Part shown: piece after piece, positions 48,847 through 59,187 of the stretch
Layout of the letters: every line of letters starts with the position of its first letter
How positions within the stretch are numbered: position 1 is the stretch's first letter
Assembly (NCBI GenBank): GCA_046726235.1
Contig: JBKPAD010000008.1
Location: forward strand, 30,896-94,895
DNA: 64,000 bases
Reading direction: 5' to 3'
Origin: Nitricoxidireducens sp046726235
GTDB taxonomy: Bacteria > Pseudomonadota > Gammaproteobacteria > Burkholderiales > Rhodocyclaceae
The notes under the pieces: model-generated
What the model saw: only the letters and a program-made list of their open reading frames with translations
What the model was told of the DNA's origin: nothing
Database searches by the model: none
Position numbers and translations under genes: made by a program

Positions 48847-50793
48847 TTGATTCCTGAAATCGGGCATTACGCCCTGATCCTCGCCCTTGCCCTCGCCCTC
48901 GTCCAGGGTGCCGGTGCGCTCGTCGGCGTAGTGCGCCGCGACGCACGCCTGATCGCCCTCGCCCGGCCGTCGTCCGCGGCCGGCGCCCTGATGGTGGTGG
49001 TGGCCTACGGCTGCCTGACGCAGGCCTTCGTCACCAACGACTTCTCGGTCACCTACGTCGCCCAGCACTCGAACAGCATGCTGCCGATGATGTACAAGGT
49101 GGCGGCCGTCTGGGGCGGGCACGAAGGCTCGATGCTGCTCTGGGTGCTGATCCTCTCGCTGTGGGCGCTGGCCGTCGCCGCGTTCAGCCGGCGCCTGCCG
49201 CGCGACACCGTGGCCGCCGTGCTCGGCGTCATGGGCCTCGTCAGCGTCGGCTTCCTGCTGTTCCTGCTGCTGACCTCGAACCCGTTCGAGCGCCTGCTGC
49301 CGCCGGCGCAGGACGGACGCGACCTCAACCCGCTGCTGCAGGATCCGGGCATGGCGATCCATCCGCCGATGCTCTACATGGGCTACGTCGGCTTCTCGGT
49401 GGCCTTCGCCTTCGCCATCGCGGCGCTGATCCAGGGCCGGCTCGACGCCGCCTGGGCGCGCTGGTCGCGCCCCTGGACGACGGTGGCCTGGATGTTCCTG
49501 ACGCTGGGCATCGGCATCGGCTCGTGGTGGGCCTACTACGAGCTGGGCTGGGGCGGCTGGTGGTTCTGGGACCCGGTCGAGAACGCCTCCTTCATGCCCT
49601 GGCTGGTCGGCACGGCGCTGATGCATTCGCTGGCGGTGACGGAAAAGCGCGGCGCCTTCAAGAACTGGACGGTGCTGCTGGCGATCCTCGCCTTCTCGCT
49701 GTCGCTGATGGGCACCTTCCTGGTCCGCTCGGGCGTGCTGACTTCCGTGCATGCCTTCGCCACCGACCCGGAGCGCGGCGTGTTCGTGCTCGGCTTCCTG
49801 GCGCTGACCATCGGCGCCTCGCTGACGCTGTTCGCCTGGCGCGCGCCGAAAGTGGGCCTGGGCGGCAGCTTCGAGACGCTGTCGCGCGAATCGCTGCTGC
49901 TGGTGAACAACATCCTGCTGGTGGTCGTCGCCGGCGCGGTGCTGCTCGGCACGCTCTACCCGCTGTTCCTCGACGCGCTCGGGCTGGGCAAGATTTCCGT
50001 CGGCCCGCCCTACTTCGAGGCCGTGTTCGTGCCGCTAATGGCGCCGGTGATCCTGCTGATGGGCATCGGCCCGTTCGCGCGCTGGAAGCGCACCCGCGTC
50101 GCCGACTGGATTCCCGGCCTGCGCTGGCCGGCGCTGGCGGCCGTCGTCATCGCGATCGTGCTGCCGTTCTTCTACGGCCGCTGGTCGCTGTTCGTCGCCT
50201 TCGGCCTGCTGCTCGGCGCCTGGGCGATCGGCTCCGCCGTGGTGCAGCTCGCGCTGCGTGCGAAGAGCGGCGGGTTTGCGTCGGTGCCGCGCGCCCATTG
50301 GGGCATGGTCCTGGCGCACGTCGGCATCGGCGTCTTCATCCTCGGCGTGACGCTGGCGAAGGGCTACGAGAGCATGAACGAAGTGCGCATGGCCGAGGGC
50401 GACACCACCGGCGCCGGCGGCTACACCTTCCGCCTCACGGGCATGGAGGAAGTGCGCGGCCCGAACTACATCGCCGCGCGCGCCACCATGGAAGTCACGC
50501 TCGACGGCAAGCCCGTCACCACGCTGCATCCCGAGAAGCGCCTCTACATGGTCCAGCGCATGCCGATGACGGAAGCCGCCATCGACGGCGGCGTGTTCCG
50601 CGACCTCTACGTCTCGCTCGGCGAGATGGTCGACCAGGGCGTCTGGATCGTGCGCGTGCAGCACAAGCCGGTGATGCTCTGGGTCTGGATGGGCTGCCTG
50701 CTGATGGCGCTCGGCGGCGCGGTGGCCGCCAGCGACCGCCGCTACCGGCTGGCGAAGCGCGAGGCGGCTGCGGCCGCCGCCGCGACGGCCTGA
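48847..50793 (+). CDS. ccmF: Cytochrome c haem lyase subunit CcmF
   Basis: A 648-residue polytopic protein of the System I pathway. The tryptophan-rich haem-handling motif WGGWWFWDPVENASFMPWL is at about residues 232-250, with conserved histidine loops (HEGSMLLWVLI, HPPMLYMGYVG). CcmF with CcmH and CcmI ligates haem from CcmE to apocytochromes in the periplasm. The TTG start at 48847 follows a GGAGATGGG ribosome site. ccmG, ccmH and ccmI follow with small gaps or overlaps; ccmA-ccmE are not in the window. Confidence 0.96.
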   Translation: MIPEIGHYALILALALALVQGAGALVGVVRRDARLIALARPSSAAGALMVVVAYGCLTQAFVTNDFSVTYVAQHSNSMLPMMYKVAAVWGGHEGSMLLWVLILSLWALAVAAFSRRLPRDTVAAVLGVMGLVSVGFLLFLLLTSNPFERLLPPAQDGRDLNPLLQDPGMAIHPPMLYMGYVGFSVAFAFAIAALIQGRLDAAWARWSRPWTTVAWMFLTLGIGIGSWWAYYELGWGGWWFWDPVENASFMPWLVGTALMHSLAVTEKRGAFKNWTVLLAILAFSLSLMGTFLVRSGVLTSVHAFATDPERGVFVLGFLALTIGASLTLFAWRAPKVGLGGSFETLSRESLLLVNNILLVVVAGAVLLGTLYPLFLDALGLGKISVGPPYFEAVFVPLMAPVILLMGIGPFARWKRTRVADWIPGLRWPALAAVVIAIVLPFFYGRWSLFVAFGLLLGAWAIGSAVVQLALRAKSGGFASVPRAHWGMVLAHVGIGVFILGVTLAKGYESMNEVRMAEGDTTGAGGYTFRLTGMEEVRGPNYIAARATMEVTLDGKPVTTLHPEKRLYMVQRMPMTEAAIDGGVFRDLYVSLGEMVDQGVWIVRVQHKPVMLWVWMGCLLMALGGAVAASDRRYRLAKREAAAAAAATA

Positions 50794-50802
50794 GGAGGCG
50801 CC

Positions 50803-51330
50803 ATGCGACGCTTCATCCTGCCGCTCGGCATCTTCGTCGTGCTGGTCGGCTTCCTCGCCGCGGGCCTGCGCCTCAACCCGCGCGAAGTGCCCTCGCCGCT
50901 GATCGGCAAGCCGGCGCCGGCCTTCAAGCTGACGCAGGTCCACGCCGAGCACGCGACGATCGCGCCCGAGGACATGAAGGGCAAGGTCTGGCTGCTCAAC
51001 GTCTGGGCCTCGTGGTGCGTCTCCTGCCGCAAGGAGCACCCGGTGCTGCTCGACATCGCCCGGCGCGGCACGCTGCCGATCATCGGCCTCGACTACAAGG
51101 ACGAGCGCGCCGCCGGCATCGCCTGGCTGCGCGAGCACGGCGACCCCTACATGCTCTCGGCCTGGGACCGCGACGGCCGCGTCGGCATCGACTACGGCGT
51201 CTATGGCGTGCCCGAGAGCTTCCTCATCGACCAGGCGGGCGTCATCCGCTACAAGCACATCGGCCCGCTGACCCCCGAGGCCGTGGAGAACAAGATCATG
51301 CCGCTCGTGAAGGAGTTGAACGGTGCGTAA
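50803..51330 (+). CDS. ccmG: Thiol:disulfide interchange protein CcmG (DsbE)
   Basis: A 175-residue membrane-anchored thioredoxin-like protein: one N-terminal helix (residues 4-22) and a redox site WCVSC at Cys72/Cys75 in NVWASWCVSCRKEHP. It keeps apocytochrome CXXCH thiols reduced before haem attachment. The acidic GIDYGVYGVPESFLID stretch is the family cis-proline loop. An AGGAGG site precedes the start, and its 3' end overlaps ccmH by eight bases. Confidence 0.95.
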   Translation: MRRFILPLGIFVVLVGFLAAGLRLNPREVPSPLIGKPAPAFKLTQVHAEHATIAPEDMKGKVWLLNVWASWCVSCRKEHPVLLDIARRGTLPIIGLDYKDERAAGIAWLREHGDPYMLSAWDRDGRVGIDYGVYGVPESFLIDQAGVIRYKHIGPLTPEAVENKIMPLVKELNGA

Positions 51331-51787
51331 GACCCTGCTTTGCCTGATCGCCGCCTGCTGGGCGGCCGTTGCCATGGCCGGCGAAGCGCCGTCCGCCGCC
51401 GCCGACCCGGTGCTCGAGGCGCGCGTGAACAAGCTGTCCGAGGAACTGCGCTGCCTCGTCTGCCAGAACCAGAGCCTCGCCGACTCGCACGCCGAACTGG
51501 CGCAGGACCTGAAGAACGAAGTGCGCACGATGCTCGCGAAGGGCATGAGCGACCGCGAGGTGAAGGACTTCCTGGTCCAGCGCTACGGCGACTTCGTGCT
51601 CTACCGTCCGCCCGTCAAGAACACGACCTGGCTGCTCTGGGCCGGCCCGTTCGCGCTGCTGATCGCGGCGCTCGCCACCTTCGTCGTCAAGCTGCGCCGC
51701 CGCCCGCGCGCCGAGCCGCTGTCGGCCGAGGAACATGCCGCCGCCACCGCCCTGCTGCGCGGCGAAGAACAAGGAAAACGCTCATGA
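51323..51787 (+). CDS. ccmH: Cytochrome c maturation protein CcmH
   Basis: A 154-residue membrane protein with a signal/anchor at the start, the redox motif LRCLVCQNQSLADSHA (Cys44, Cys47), and a C-terminal helix (about 97-117). This is the short CcmH (CcmL) form, with the TPR part encoded separately by the next gene. CcmH acts with CcmG in reducing apocytochrome and holding it for CcmF. It overlaps ccmG by eight bases and ccmI by four. Confidence 0.95.
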   Translation: MRKTLLCLIAACWAAVAMAGEAPSAAADPVLEARVNKLSEELRCLVCQNQSLADSHAELAQDLKNEVRTMLAKGMSDREVKDFLVQRYGDFVLYRPPVKNTTWLLWAGPFALLIAALATFVVKLRRRPRAEPLSAEEHAAATALLRGEEQGKRS

Positions 51788-53025
51788 CCGTCTTCGTCAT
51801 CGTCGCCGTCGTGCTGACGGCGGTCGCCCTTTCCGCGGTGCTGCTGCCGCTGCTGCGCCGCCCGCGCACCGCCGATGCCGCCGAGGCCAGGGACCTCAGC
51901 CTGCGCGTGCTGCGCGAGCAGCTCGGCGATCTCGAAAGTGAAGTCCGCGAGGGCACACTCGACAAGGCGCAGTACGAGACCGAATGCGCCGAGATCGAGC
52001 GCCGCGCCATCGAGGACGTGCGCGCCGACACCGCCGCCGCGCCGGTGCAGGACAACCGCCGCACGCTGCTCGCCGCCGGCACCGCCGCGGCGGTCTGCGC
52101 GATCGCCGTCGGTCTCTACCTCAAGCTCGGCACGCCCGACGCCTTCCTCGCCACGGAGGGCGCCGGCGCCGGGGGCCAGCAGTCGCACGCGCTCTCGTCG
52201 CAGCAGATCCAGGGCATGGTGGCGCGCCTCGCCGAGAGACTGCAGGAGAACCCGGCCGACGGCGAAGGCTGGCTGATGCTGGCGCGCTCCTACAACGCGC
52301 TCGGCCGCTACCCCGAAGCCTCGGCCGCCTACGGCCGCGCCTTCAGCATCCTGCCGCCGGACGCCCAGCACCTGTCGGACTACGCCGACACGCTGGCGAT
52401 GGCGCAGGGCCGCAGCCTCGCCGGCGCGCCGGAGCAGATCATCGCCCGCGCGCTCGCCGCCGACCCGAACAACGTCAAGGCGCTCGCCCTGTCGGGCTCC
52501 GCCGCCTTCGAACGCCAGGACTACAAGGCCGCCGTCGCCGAATGGCGCAAGATCCTCGCCGTGGTGCCGCCGGAGTCGCCGATCGTCGAACGCATCAAGG
52601 GCAGCATCGCCGACGCCGAGACGCGCATGGGCGGCGGCGCGGCCCCCGTTCCGGCAGCCGCCGACGCCGCGCCGGCGGGCGGCGCCGTCCGCGGCATCGT
52701 CGCGCTCGACTCCTCGCTACGCGCCGCAGCCGGCGACAACGACACGGTGTTCGTCTTCGCGCGCGCCGTGTCGGGCCCGCGCATGCCGCTGGCGATCAAG
52801 CGCATGACCATACGGGAACTCCCGGCGCGCTTCGTCCTCGACGACAGCATGAGCATGGCCGGCGGCCCGAAGCTGTCCTCGCAGGCGCAGGTCATCATCG
52901 GCGCGCGCGTTTCCAGGAGCGGCAACGCGACGCCGCAGCCGGGCGACCTCGAGGGCCTGTCCGAGCCGGTCGCCCCCGGCGGCGCGGGCGAAGTCCGGGT
53001 GACGATCTCGCGCAAGCTGCCGTGA
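51784..53025 (+). CDS. ccmI: Cytochrome c maturation TPR protein CcmI
   Basis: A 413-residue protein with two N-terminal membrane helices (about 3-20 and 96-114) around a short coiled coil, a TPR region (about 140-280, for example DGEGWLMLARSYNALGRYPEASAAYGRAF), and a C-terminal beta domain (about 300-413). CcmI captures the C-terminus of apocytochromes for the haem lyase. ATG 51784 overlaps the ccmH stop. The beta-rich end is common in beta- and gammaproteobacterial CcmI. Confidence 0.92.
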   Translation: MTVFVIVAVVLTAVALSAVLLPLLRRPRTADAAEARDLSLRVLREQLGDLESEVREGTLDKAQYETECAEIERRAIEDVRADTAAAPVQDNRRTLLAAGTAAAVCAIAVGLYLKLGTPDAFLATEGAGAGGQQSHALSSQQIQGMVARLAERLQENPADGEGWLMLARSYNALGRYPEASAAYGRAFSILPPDAQHLSDYADTLAMAQGRSLAGAPEQIIARALAADPNNVKALALSGSAAFERQDYKAAVAEWRKILAVVPPESPIVERIKGSIADAETRMGGGAAPVPAAADAAPAGGAVRGIVALDSSLRAAAGDNDTVFVFARAVSGPRMPLAIKRMTIRELPARFVLDDSMSMAGGPKLSSQAQVIIGARVSRSGNATPQPGDLEGLSEPVAPGGAGEVRVTISRKLP

Positions 53026-53029
53026 TGCC

Positions 53030-53605
53030 GTGACGCTGGAGTTGTTTCCCGCTTGCGAGAAGGTAATTTCCAATTCCGGGAAATCGCGCCGCCGCGTTCT
53101 GGCGGCGGCATGCGCAGGCGTGCTCGGCGGGCTCCTCGCGGGCTGCACCCGCGAGCCCGCGGCGGAGCGGCCGTGGAGCGGCGCCCGCTTCCCCGCATTT
53201 GCCCTGCCCGGCCTCGACGGCACGCTGCACGACAGCGCAAGCTATGCGGGGCAGCCGCTGCTGGTGAATTTCTGGGCCACCTGGTGCCCGCCGTGCCGCG
53301 CCGAGATGGCCGACCTCGCAACGCTGGACGCGCGCCTGGCGCCGCGCGGCCTCAAGCTGCTGGCCGTCAGCGTCGACGCCGACGCCAACCTCGTGCGCGA
53401 ATACGTGCGCAAGGAGAAGCTGGCTTTCACGGTGCTGCTGGACCTCGACCAGCGCTGGGCGGGGACGGCGCTGCGTGTGCCGGGCTTTCCGACGACCTAC
53501 CTGGTGGGCCGCGACGGGACGATCCGCGAGGCCCTGGTGGCGCCGCGCGCCTGGGCCGACGAGGCCATGCTGGCGCGCGTGGCGAAGACGCTCGACCTCG
53601 CCTGA
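53030..53605 (+). CDS. TlpA/ResA-like thioredoxin lipoprotein
   Basis: A 191-residue protein with a signal ending LLAGC (probable lipoprotein) and a thioredoxin fold with the active site WCPPC at Cys86/Cys89 in NFWATWCPPCRAEM. It likely serves as a periplasmic thiol reductase in cytochrome c maturation, doubling CcmG's role. The GTG start at 53030, four bases after ccmI, gives a long n-region of about 22 residues before the hydrophobic part; no better internal start is obvious. Last gene of the ccm group; a convergent Sel1 gene follows after two bases. Confidence 0.87.
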   Translation: MTLELFPACEKVISNSGKSRRRVLAAACAGVLGGLLAGCTREPAAERPWSGARFPAFALPGLDGTLHDSASYAGQPLLVNFWATWCPPCRAEMADLATLDARLAPRGLKLLAVSVDADANLVREYVRKEKLAFTVLLDLDQRWAGTALRVPGFPTTYLVGRDGTIREALVAPRAWADEAMLARVAKTLDLA

Positions 53606-53607
53606 GA

Positions 53608-54135
53608 CTACTTGCCGCTGTCTACCCGACCGACGGCCTTCTTCGCCTCGACATGCCCCTGCACCGCCGCCTTCCTGAACCAGTTCATGGCCTCCTTGCG
53701 GCTCTCGACCACGCCCTTGCCGGCGAGGAACAGCAGGCCGAGGTGGTATTGCGCCTCGGCGTGGCCCGCGCTGCCGGCCTGGAAATACCACAGCGCGGCC
53801 TCGCGGTCGGGGTCCGGCACCAGCTTCGCGGCCTGGTTGCCCAGCAGGAAGGCGTTGCCGAGTTCGAACATGGCTTCGACGTTTCCTTGCGCCGCGGCCT
53901 TGCGCAGCCAGAAGACGGCGAGCTTTTCATCTTCGGGAACCCCCTGGCCGTGATAGTGCATCATGCCGACCCTAAACTGGGCTTGGGAATTGCTTTCGTT
54001 TGCCAGCGGAGTCAGCAGTTGCAGCGCCTGGGCGTAGCGACCGGATTCGTAGGCCTGAAGGCCCGTCGCCAGCGGGTCGGCGGCGGCCGGAAGCGTCAGC
54101 GAAAGCAGGCCTGTGAGCAGCAGAATGCGGAACAT
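53608..54135 (-). CDS. Sel1-repeat (TPR-like) periplasmic protein
   Basis: A 175-residue exported protein with signal peptide MFRILLLTGLLSLTLPAAA and about four Sel1-like repeats (AQFRVGMMHYHGQGVPEDEKLAVFWLRKAAAQGN, then two more, ending in GHVEAKKAVG; repeats shown are shortened by family knowledge). Sel1 repeats act as scaffolds in signalling complexes. ATG 54135 gives the signal peptide. It is divergent from the histidine kinase gene with a 74-base gap and is paralogous in kind to the Sel1 protein at 57159. Confidence 0.85.
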   Translation of the reverse strand: MFRILLLTGLLSLTLPAAADPLATGLQAYESGRYAQALQLLTPLANESNSQAQFRVGMMHYHGQGVPEDEKLAVFWLRKAAAQGNVEAMFELGNAFLLGNQAAKLVPDPDREAALWYFQAGSAGHAEAQYHLGLLFLAGKGVVESRKEAMNWFRKAAVQGHVEAKKAVGRVDSGK

Positions 54136-54209
54136 GGTCGGGGTTGTCTCCAATCGCGTTGTGGCCGGGAGCCTATGATCGCAACTCCCCGGTATTTTTT
54201 GCGGATTAT

Positions 54210-55762
54210 ATGTCGGACGTCCTAGAGCAAAAAGCAGGCCTCGAAGCCGCACCGCCGACACGGGTATTTGCGTGGCGGGAGCCGCGCACGCCGCTCGCCA
54301 GCAAGGGTCTCATGACCATGGCCGTGCTGCTGCTCTACTTCGTCCTGGTTTCGGTCGTCGTCGCCTACGAACGCCGCTCGCTGATCGAGTCGGTCGACCT
54401 GCTCAACGAGATCCACCAGCAGGAGGAACGCCAGGTGGCGCTGAACATCCTGGTCGCGCGCGCCATCCTGACGGTCAACGAAAACTACTTCTCGCCGAAC
54501 GTCGACGTCTCGTCGAAGATCCTGGTGCTGGAGATCGAGTCGGTGCTCGGCGGCCTCACCAAGCTGCAGCAGGGCTACGAAAGCATCGCCGACGACACCC
54601 GGCTGCTCAACGACGCCATGACGCAACTGCTCGATCGTCCGAATCGCGCCGTCATCGCCGACATCCGCGGCATCTTCCACCGCATCGTGCTCGACCTCGA
54701 CGGCGTCAGCAGCGACATTCGCGCGCGCAAGCAGCGCCTGCTCGACGACTACCAGACCACGCACAACCGCCTCACCATCGAGTGGATCGCGTTCGTCGTC
54801 GTCGGACTGGGCTTCCTCAGCGGCCTGATGATGTTCTTCTTCCGCCGCCTGGCCGCGGACATCCAGCGCGTGCAGCAGCGCGCCACCGAGATCGTGCGCG
54901 GCTACCGCGGCGCACCGCTGTCGGCGACGCGCCACGACGAACTCGGGGACCTCTTCGATGCCGTGAACAACATGCAGGACGAACTGCGCAAGCGCGAGAC
55001 CCAGATCGAGCTCGGCCGCCAGCAGCAGTTCCACAAGGAGAAGATGGCCGCCGTCGGCTCGCTCGCCGCCGCCGTGGCGCACGAGATCAACAACCCGCTC
55101 TCGGCCATCGTCGGCATCGCGCAGACGATGGTCACCGAGAACAAGGAGCGCTGCTGCAACACCGCCGGCGCCAGCTGCTATCCCGAGCTCGTCATGGAGC
55201 AGGCCAAACGCGTGATGCAGATCACGCGGCAGATCGGCGAGTTCTCCGTGCCGCAGTCGCAGGATCCGGAACTCATCGACCTCAACGGCCTGGTGCGCAG
55301 CACCTGCAACTTCGTCAGCTTCGACCGCCGTTTCCGCCGCCTCGAGCTGGTGCAGACGCTGGACCCGAACCTGCCTGCCGTCAACGCCGTCGCCGACCAC
55401 ATGGTGCAGGTGCTGATGAACCTGCTGATCAACGCCGCCGACGCGCTCGAGGGCTGCGGCGACCGCACGCCGCGCATCACCGTCGTTACGGCGCAGGATG
55501 CCGACGCGGTGCGCATCGAGGTGCGCGACAACGGCTGCGGCATCGCGCCGGAGAACGTCGACAAGGTCTTCAACGAGCACTTCACCACCAAGGCGCCGGG
55601 ACGCGGCTCGGGACTCGGGCTGGCGCTATGCCGCTCGCTGATCTGGGACACGGGCGGCGACATAACGATAGATTCGCGCCTCGGCGCGGGAACCACCGTC
55701 ACCGTCACGTTGCCGCTGCCGCTGCTCGGTGACCGCGATCAAGGCATGGGAGAGAAAACGCA

Positions 55763-55775
<13 letters not shown>
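54210..55775 (+). CDS. Membrane sensor histidine kinase
   Basis: A 521-residue kinase: helix at about 35-55, a helical periplasmic sensor (about 56-190), second helix (about 195-215), HAMP (about 215-265), HisKA with His291 in AVAHEINNPLSAIVG, and an HATPase domain with NLLINAADALEG (N box), RDNGCGIAP and GRGSGLGLAL. Between the HisKA helices lies an unusual cysteine-rich insert (ERCCNTAGASCYPE) that may bind metal or act as a redox switch. It autophosphorylates and should pass phosphate to the regulator that overlaps its 3' end by 13 bases. ATG 54210 was taken as the most natural start. Confidence 0.9.
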
Positions 55776-57139
<1,364 letters not shown>

Positions 57140-57158
57140 CAGAAGGGGCATACCAAAG

Positions 57159-57812
57159 ATGAGATTCACCATCCACACGCTCGCCGCAGCCGCCAACGTC
57201 GCCGCGCTGCTGGCGGTCTTCCACGCGGCGCCTGCCCTGGCAGGCGCGGCCGAGGACTACGCCGAGGGCGCCAAGCACTACAACGCCGGCGACATCGTCG
57301 CCGCCATGCCGCTGCTGCGCCGCGCCGCCGATGCGGGCCACCCCGCCGCGCAGGCGACGCTCGGCACGATCCTCGACCATGCGGACTCCGACACCGAAGC
57401 CCTGGAGTATTTCCGCAAGGCGGCCGCGCAGGGCAATGCCGACGGCGCACTCGGCCTCGGCAACATGCTGGTCGCGGGCGAGGGCGTGGCGAGGAACGTT
57501 CCCGAAGGCCGCAAGTGGATCGAGCAGGCCGCGTCCCAGGGCCACGTGATGGCGATCAACGTGCTGGCCCAGGCCTACATCAGCGGCGGCCTCGACATGC
57601 CCGACGCGGAGCGGCAAGGCGCCGCGGCGCTGCGCTGGATCACCGTCGCGGCCGACAACGGCTACCTCGCGGCCATGGAAAAGCTCGCCGCCGCCTATCG
57701 CAACGGCGAACTCGGCCTGGACGTCGACACCAAGACGGCCAAGCAGTGGGAAGATAAGATCGAGAAACTGCGCGGACCCCGCCAGACTCGCCGCAAACCA
57801 AGGAGCAACTAA
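57159..57812 (+). CDS. Sel1-repeat periplasmic protein
   Basis: A 217-residue exported protein (signal peptide to about residue 28) with about four Sel1 repeats (AKHYNAGDIVAAMPLLRRAADAG, ALEYFRKAAAQGNADGALGLGNML, GRKWIEQAASQGHVMAINVLAQAY and one more) and a basic C-terminus. As a helical scaffold it may assemble the cytochrome/propeller proteins encoded right after it; the next gene starts on the base after its stop. An AGAAGGGG site precedes it. Confidence 0.85.
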   Translation: MRFTIHTLAAAANVAALLAVFHAAPALAGAAEDYAEGAKHYNAGDIVAAMPLLRRAADAGHPAAQATLGTILDHADSDTEALEYFRKAAAQGNADGALGLGNMLVAGEGVARNVPEGRKWIEQAASQGHVMAINVLAQAYISGGLDMPDAERQGAAALRWITVAADNGYLAAMEKLAAAYRNGELGLDVDTKTAKQWEDKIEKLRGPRQTRRKPRSN

Positions 57813-58118
57813 ATGAGCACTCCCTTCCGCGTCACCGCCACCCTGCTGCTGCTTGCCGCCGCCTGGCCCGCATCGGCCCTCGACCTGGCCCGCGGCCAGC
57901 GCCTCTACAACCTGCATTGCGCCTCCTGCCACGGCATCAACGGCATGCCGGTGATGCCCGACACGCCGAACCTCGCCATGCGCGAGCGCATGAACCAGCC
58001 GGACATCGTCATCATGCAGTCGCTCAAGATGGGCAAGCGCAACAAGCCTCCGTTCTTCGGCCGCCTCACCGACGATGAACTCTTCGACGTCGTCCAATAC
58101 GTGCGCGTGATGCGCTGA
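57813..58118 (+). CDS. Small mono-haem class I cytochrome c
   Basis: A 101-residue exported protein: signal peptide to about residue 22, one haem site CASCHGINGMP at Cys36, and several Met residues (SLKMGKRNKPPF) that can supply the sixth ligand. The fold is a minimal class I cytochrome c, a soluble periplasmic carrier. It lies between the Sel1 gene and the first WxGT propeller gene and should be co-transcribed with both. Confidence 0.88.
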   Translation: MSTPFRVTATLLLLAAAWPASALDLARGQRLYNLHCASCHGINGMPVMPDTPNLAMRERMNQPDIVIMQSLKMGKRNKPPFFGRLTDDELFDVVQYVRVMR

Positions 58119-58123
58119 CGCCC

Positions 58124-59179
58124 ATGACAGTACGCATCCTCGCCTCCCTGCTGTTCGCATTGAGCCTGCCGGTCGCGGCCGCGAACGAGAAGATCCTCGA
58201 AACCTTCGAGGTCGGCCAGAACGTCTACGCCCGCGCGCTGACGATCGACAAGGCGGCCAACTCGATCTGGGTCGGAACCTCCGTCGGCGTGATGGAGATC
58301 GACCTCAAGACGCGCAAGCCGCGCGCGACCTACACGCGCAACGAGGGCCTCGCCAACGAATACGTGTTCGCGGTCGGCATCGACAGCCAGGGCTACAAGT
58401 GGTTCGGCACCAACGCCGGCGGCGCTTCGCGCTTCAAGGACGGCAAGTGGAAGACCTACTTCCCGATGCACGGCCTCGCCGACTACTGGATCTACGCCTT
58501 CGAGAACGACAAGGAAGGCAACCTCTGGATCGGCACCTGGGCCGGCGCCAACCACTTCGACGTCAAGACCGGCAAGTTCAAGACCTACGTCAAGGAACTC
58601 ATCAACGAGTGGGTCTACGGCCTCACGGTCGACGCCGACGGCAAGGTCTGGTTCGGCACCGAGGGCGGCGTCTCGATGTTCGACGGCAAGAAGTGGAAGT
58701 CCTGGAACCACAAGGACGGCCTCGGCGGCGAGAACGTCGCCGCCCTGCCCGCCAGCCCCAACACCGGTCTCGGCACGCGCTCGCGCCACGACCTGACCAC
58801 CGAGGTCGCCGGCATCGAGTCCTACAACCCGAACTACGTGTTCTCGATCCTCGCCGCGCCGGACAAGTCGATCTGGGCCGGCACCTGGGGCGGCGGCGTC
58901 AGCCGCTGGGACGGCAAGAAGTGGAACAACCTGACGAGCAAGGACGGCCTCGCCGGCAACATCGTCTACGCCATCGCGCGCGATGCCAAGGGCGTGCTGT
59001 GGTTCGGCACCGACAAGGGCGTCTCGCGTTACGACGGCAAATCGTGGCGCAACTTCGGCCGCAAGGAAGGACTGCGCGACGACCACGTGTATGCGCTCGC
59101 CGCCGCGCCGAACGGCGACGTCTGGGCGGGAACCAAGGGCGGCGTCGTCCGCATCGGCATCGATCAGCCTGCAAGGTAG
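58124..59179 (+). CDS. Exported WxGT beta-propeller (regulator-propeller type)
   Basis: A 351-residue exported protein built of repeats with the pattern xxxWxGTxxGVxxxDxxTxxxxxYTxxxGLxxxxV, as in the ligand-sensing propellers of hybrid two-component sensors (Reg_prop). Examples are IWVGTSVGVMEIDL, KWFGTNAGGASRFKDGKWK, LWIGTWAGANHFDV and LWFGTDKGVSRYDGKSWR. No membrane helix beyond the signal peptide and no output domain is present, so it acts as a free periplasmic or surface propeller. A close paralogue follows 8 bases later. Confidence 0.87.
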   Translation: MTVRILASLLFALSLPVAAANEKILETFEVGQNVYARALTIDKAANSIWVGTSVGVMEIDLKTRKPRATYTRNEGLANEYVFAVGIDSQGYKWFGTNAGGASRFKDGKWKTYFPMHGLADYWIYAFENDKEGNLWIGTWAGANHFDVKTGKFKTYVKELINEWVYGLTVDADGKVWFGTEGGVSMFDGKKWKSWNHKDGLGGENVAALPASPNTGLGTRSRHDLTTEVAGIESYNPNYVFSILAAPDKSIWAGTWGGGVSRWDGKKWNNLTSKDGLAGNIVYAIARDAKGVLWFGTDKGVSRYDGKSWRNFGRKEGLRDDHVYALAAAPNGDVWAGTKGGVVRIGIDQPAR

Positions 59180-59187
59180 AAAAAACA

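Noticed and set aside
53067..53081. 15-base word TTCCAATTCCGGGAA also present near 22223
   Set aside because: In a 64-kb GC-rich window one or two shared 15-mers are expected by chance, and the two contexts differ.
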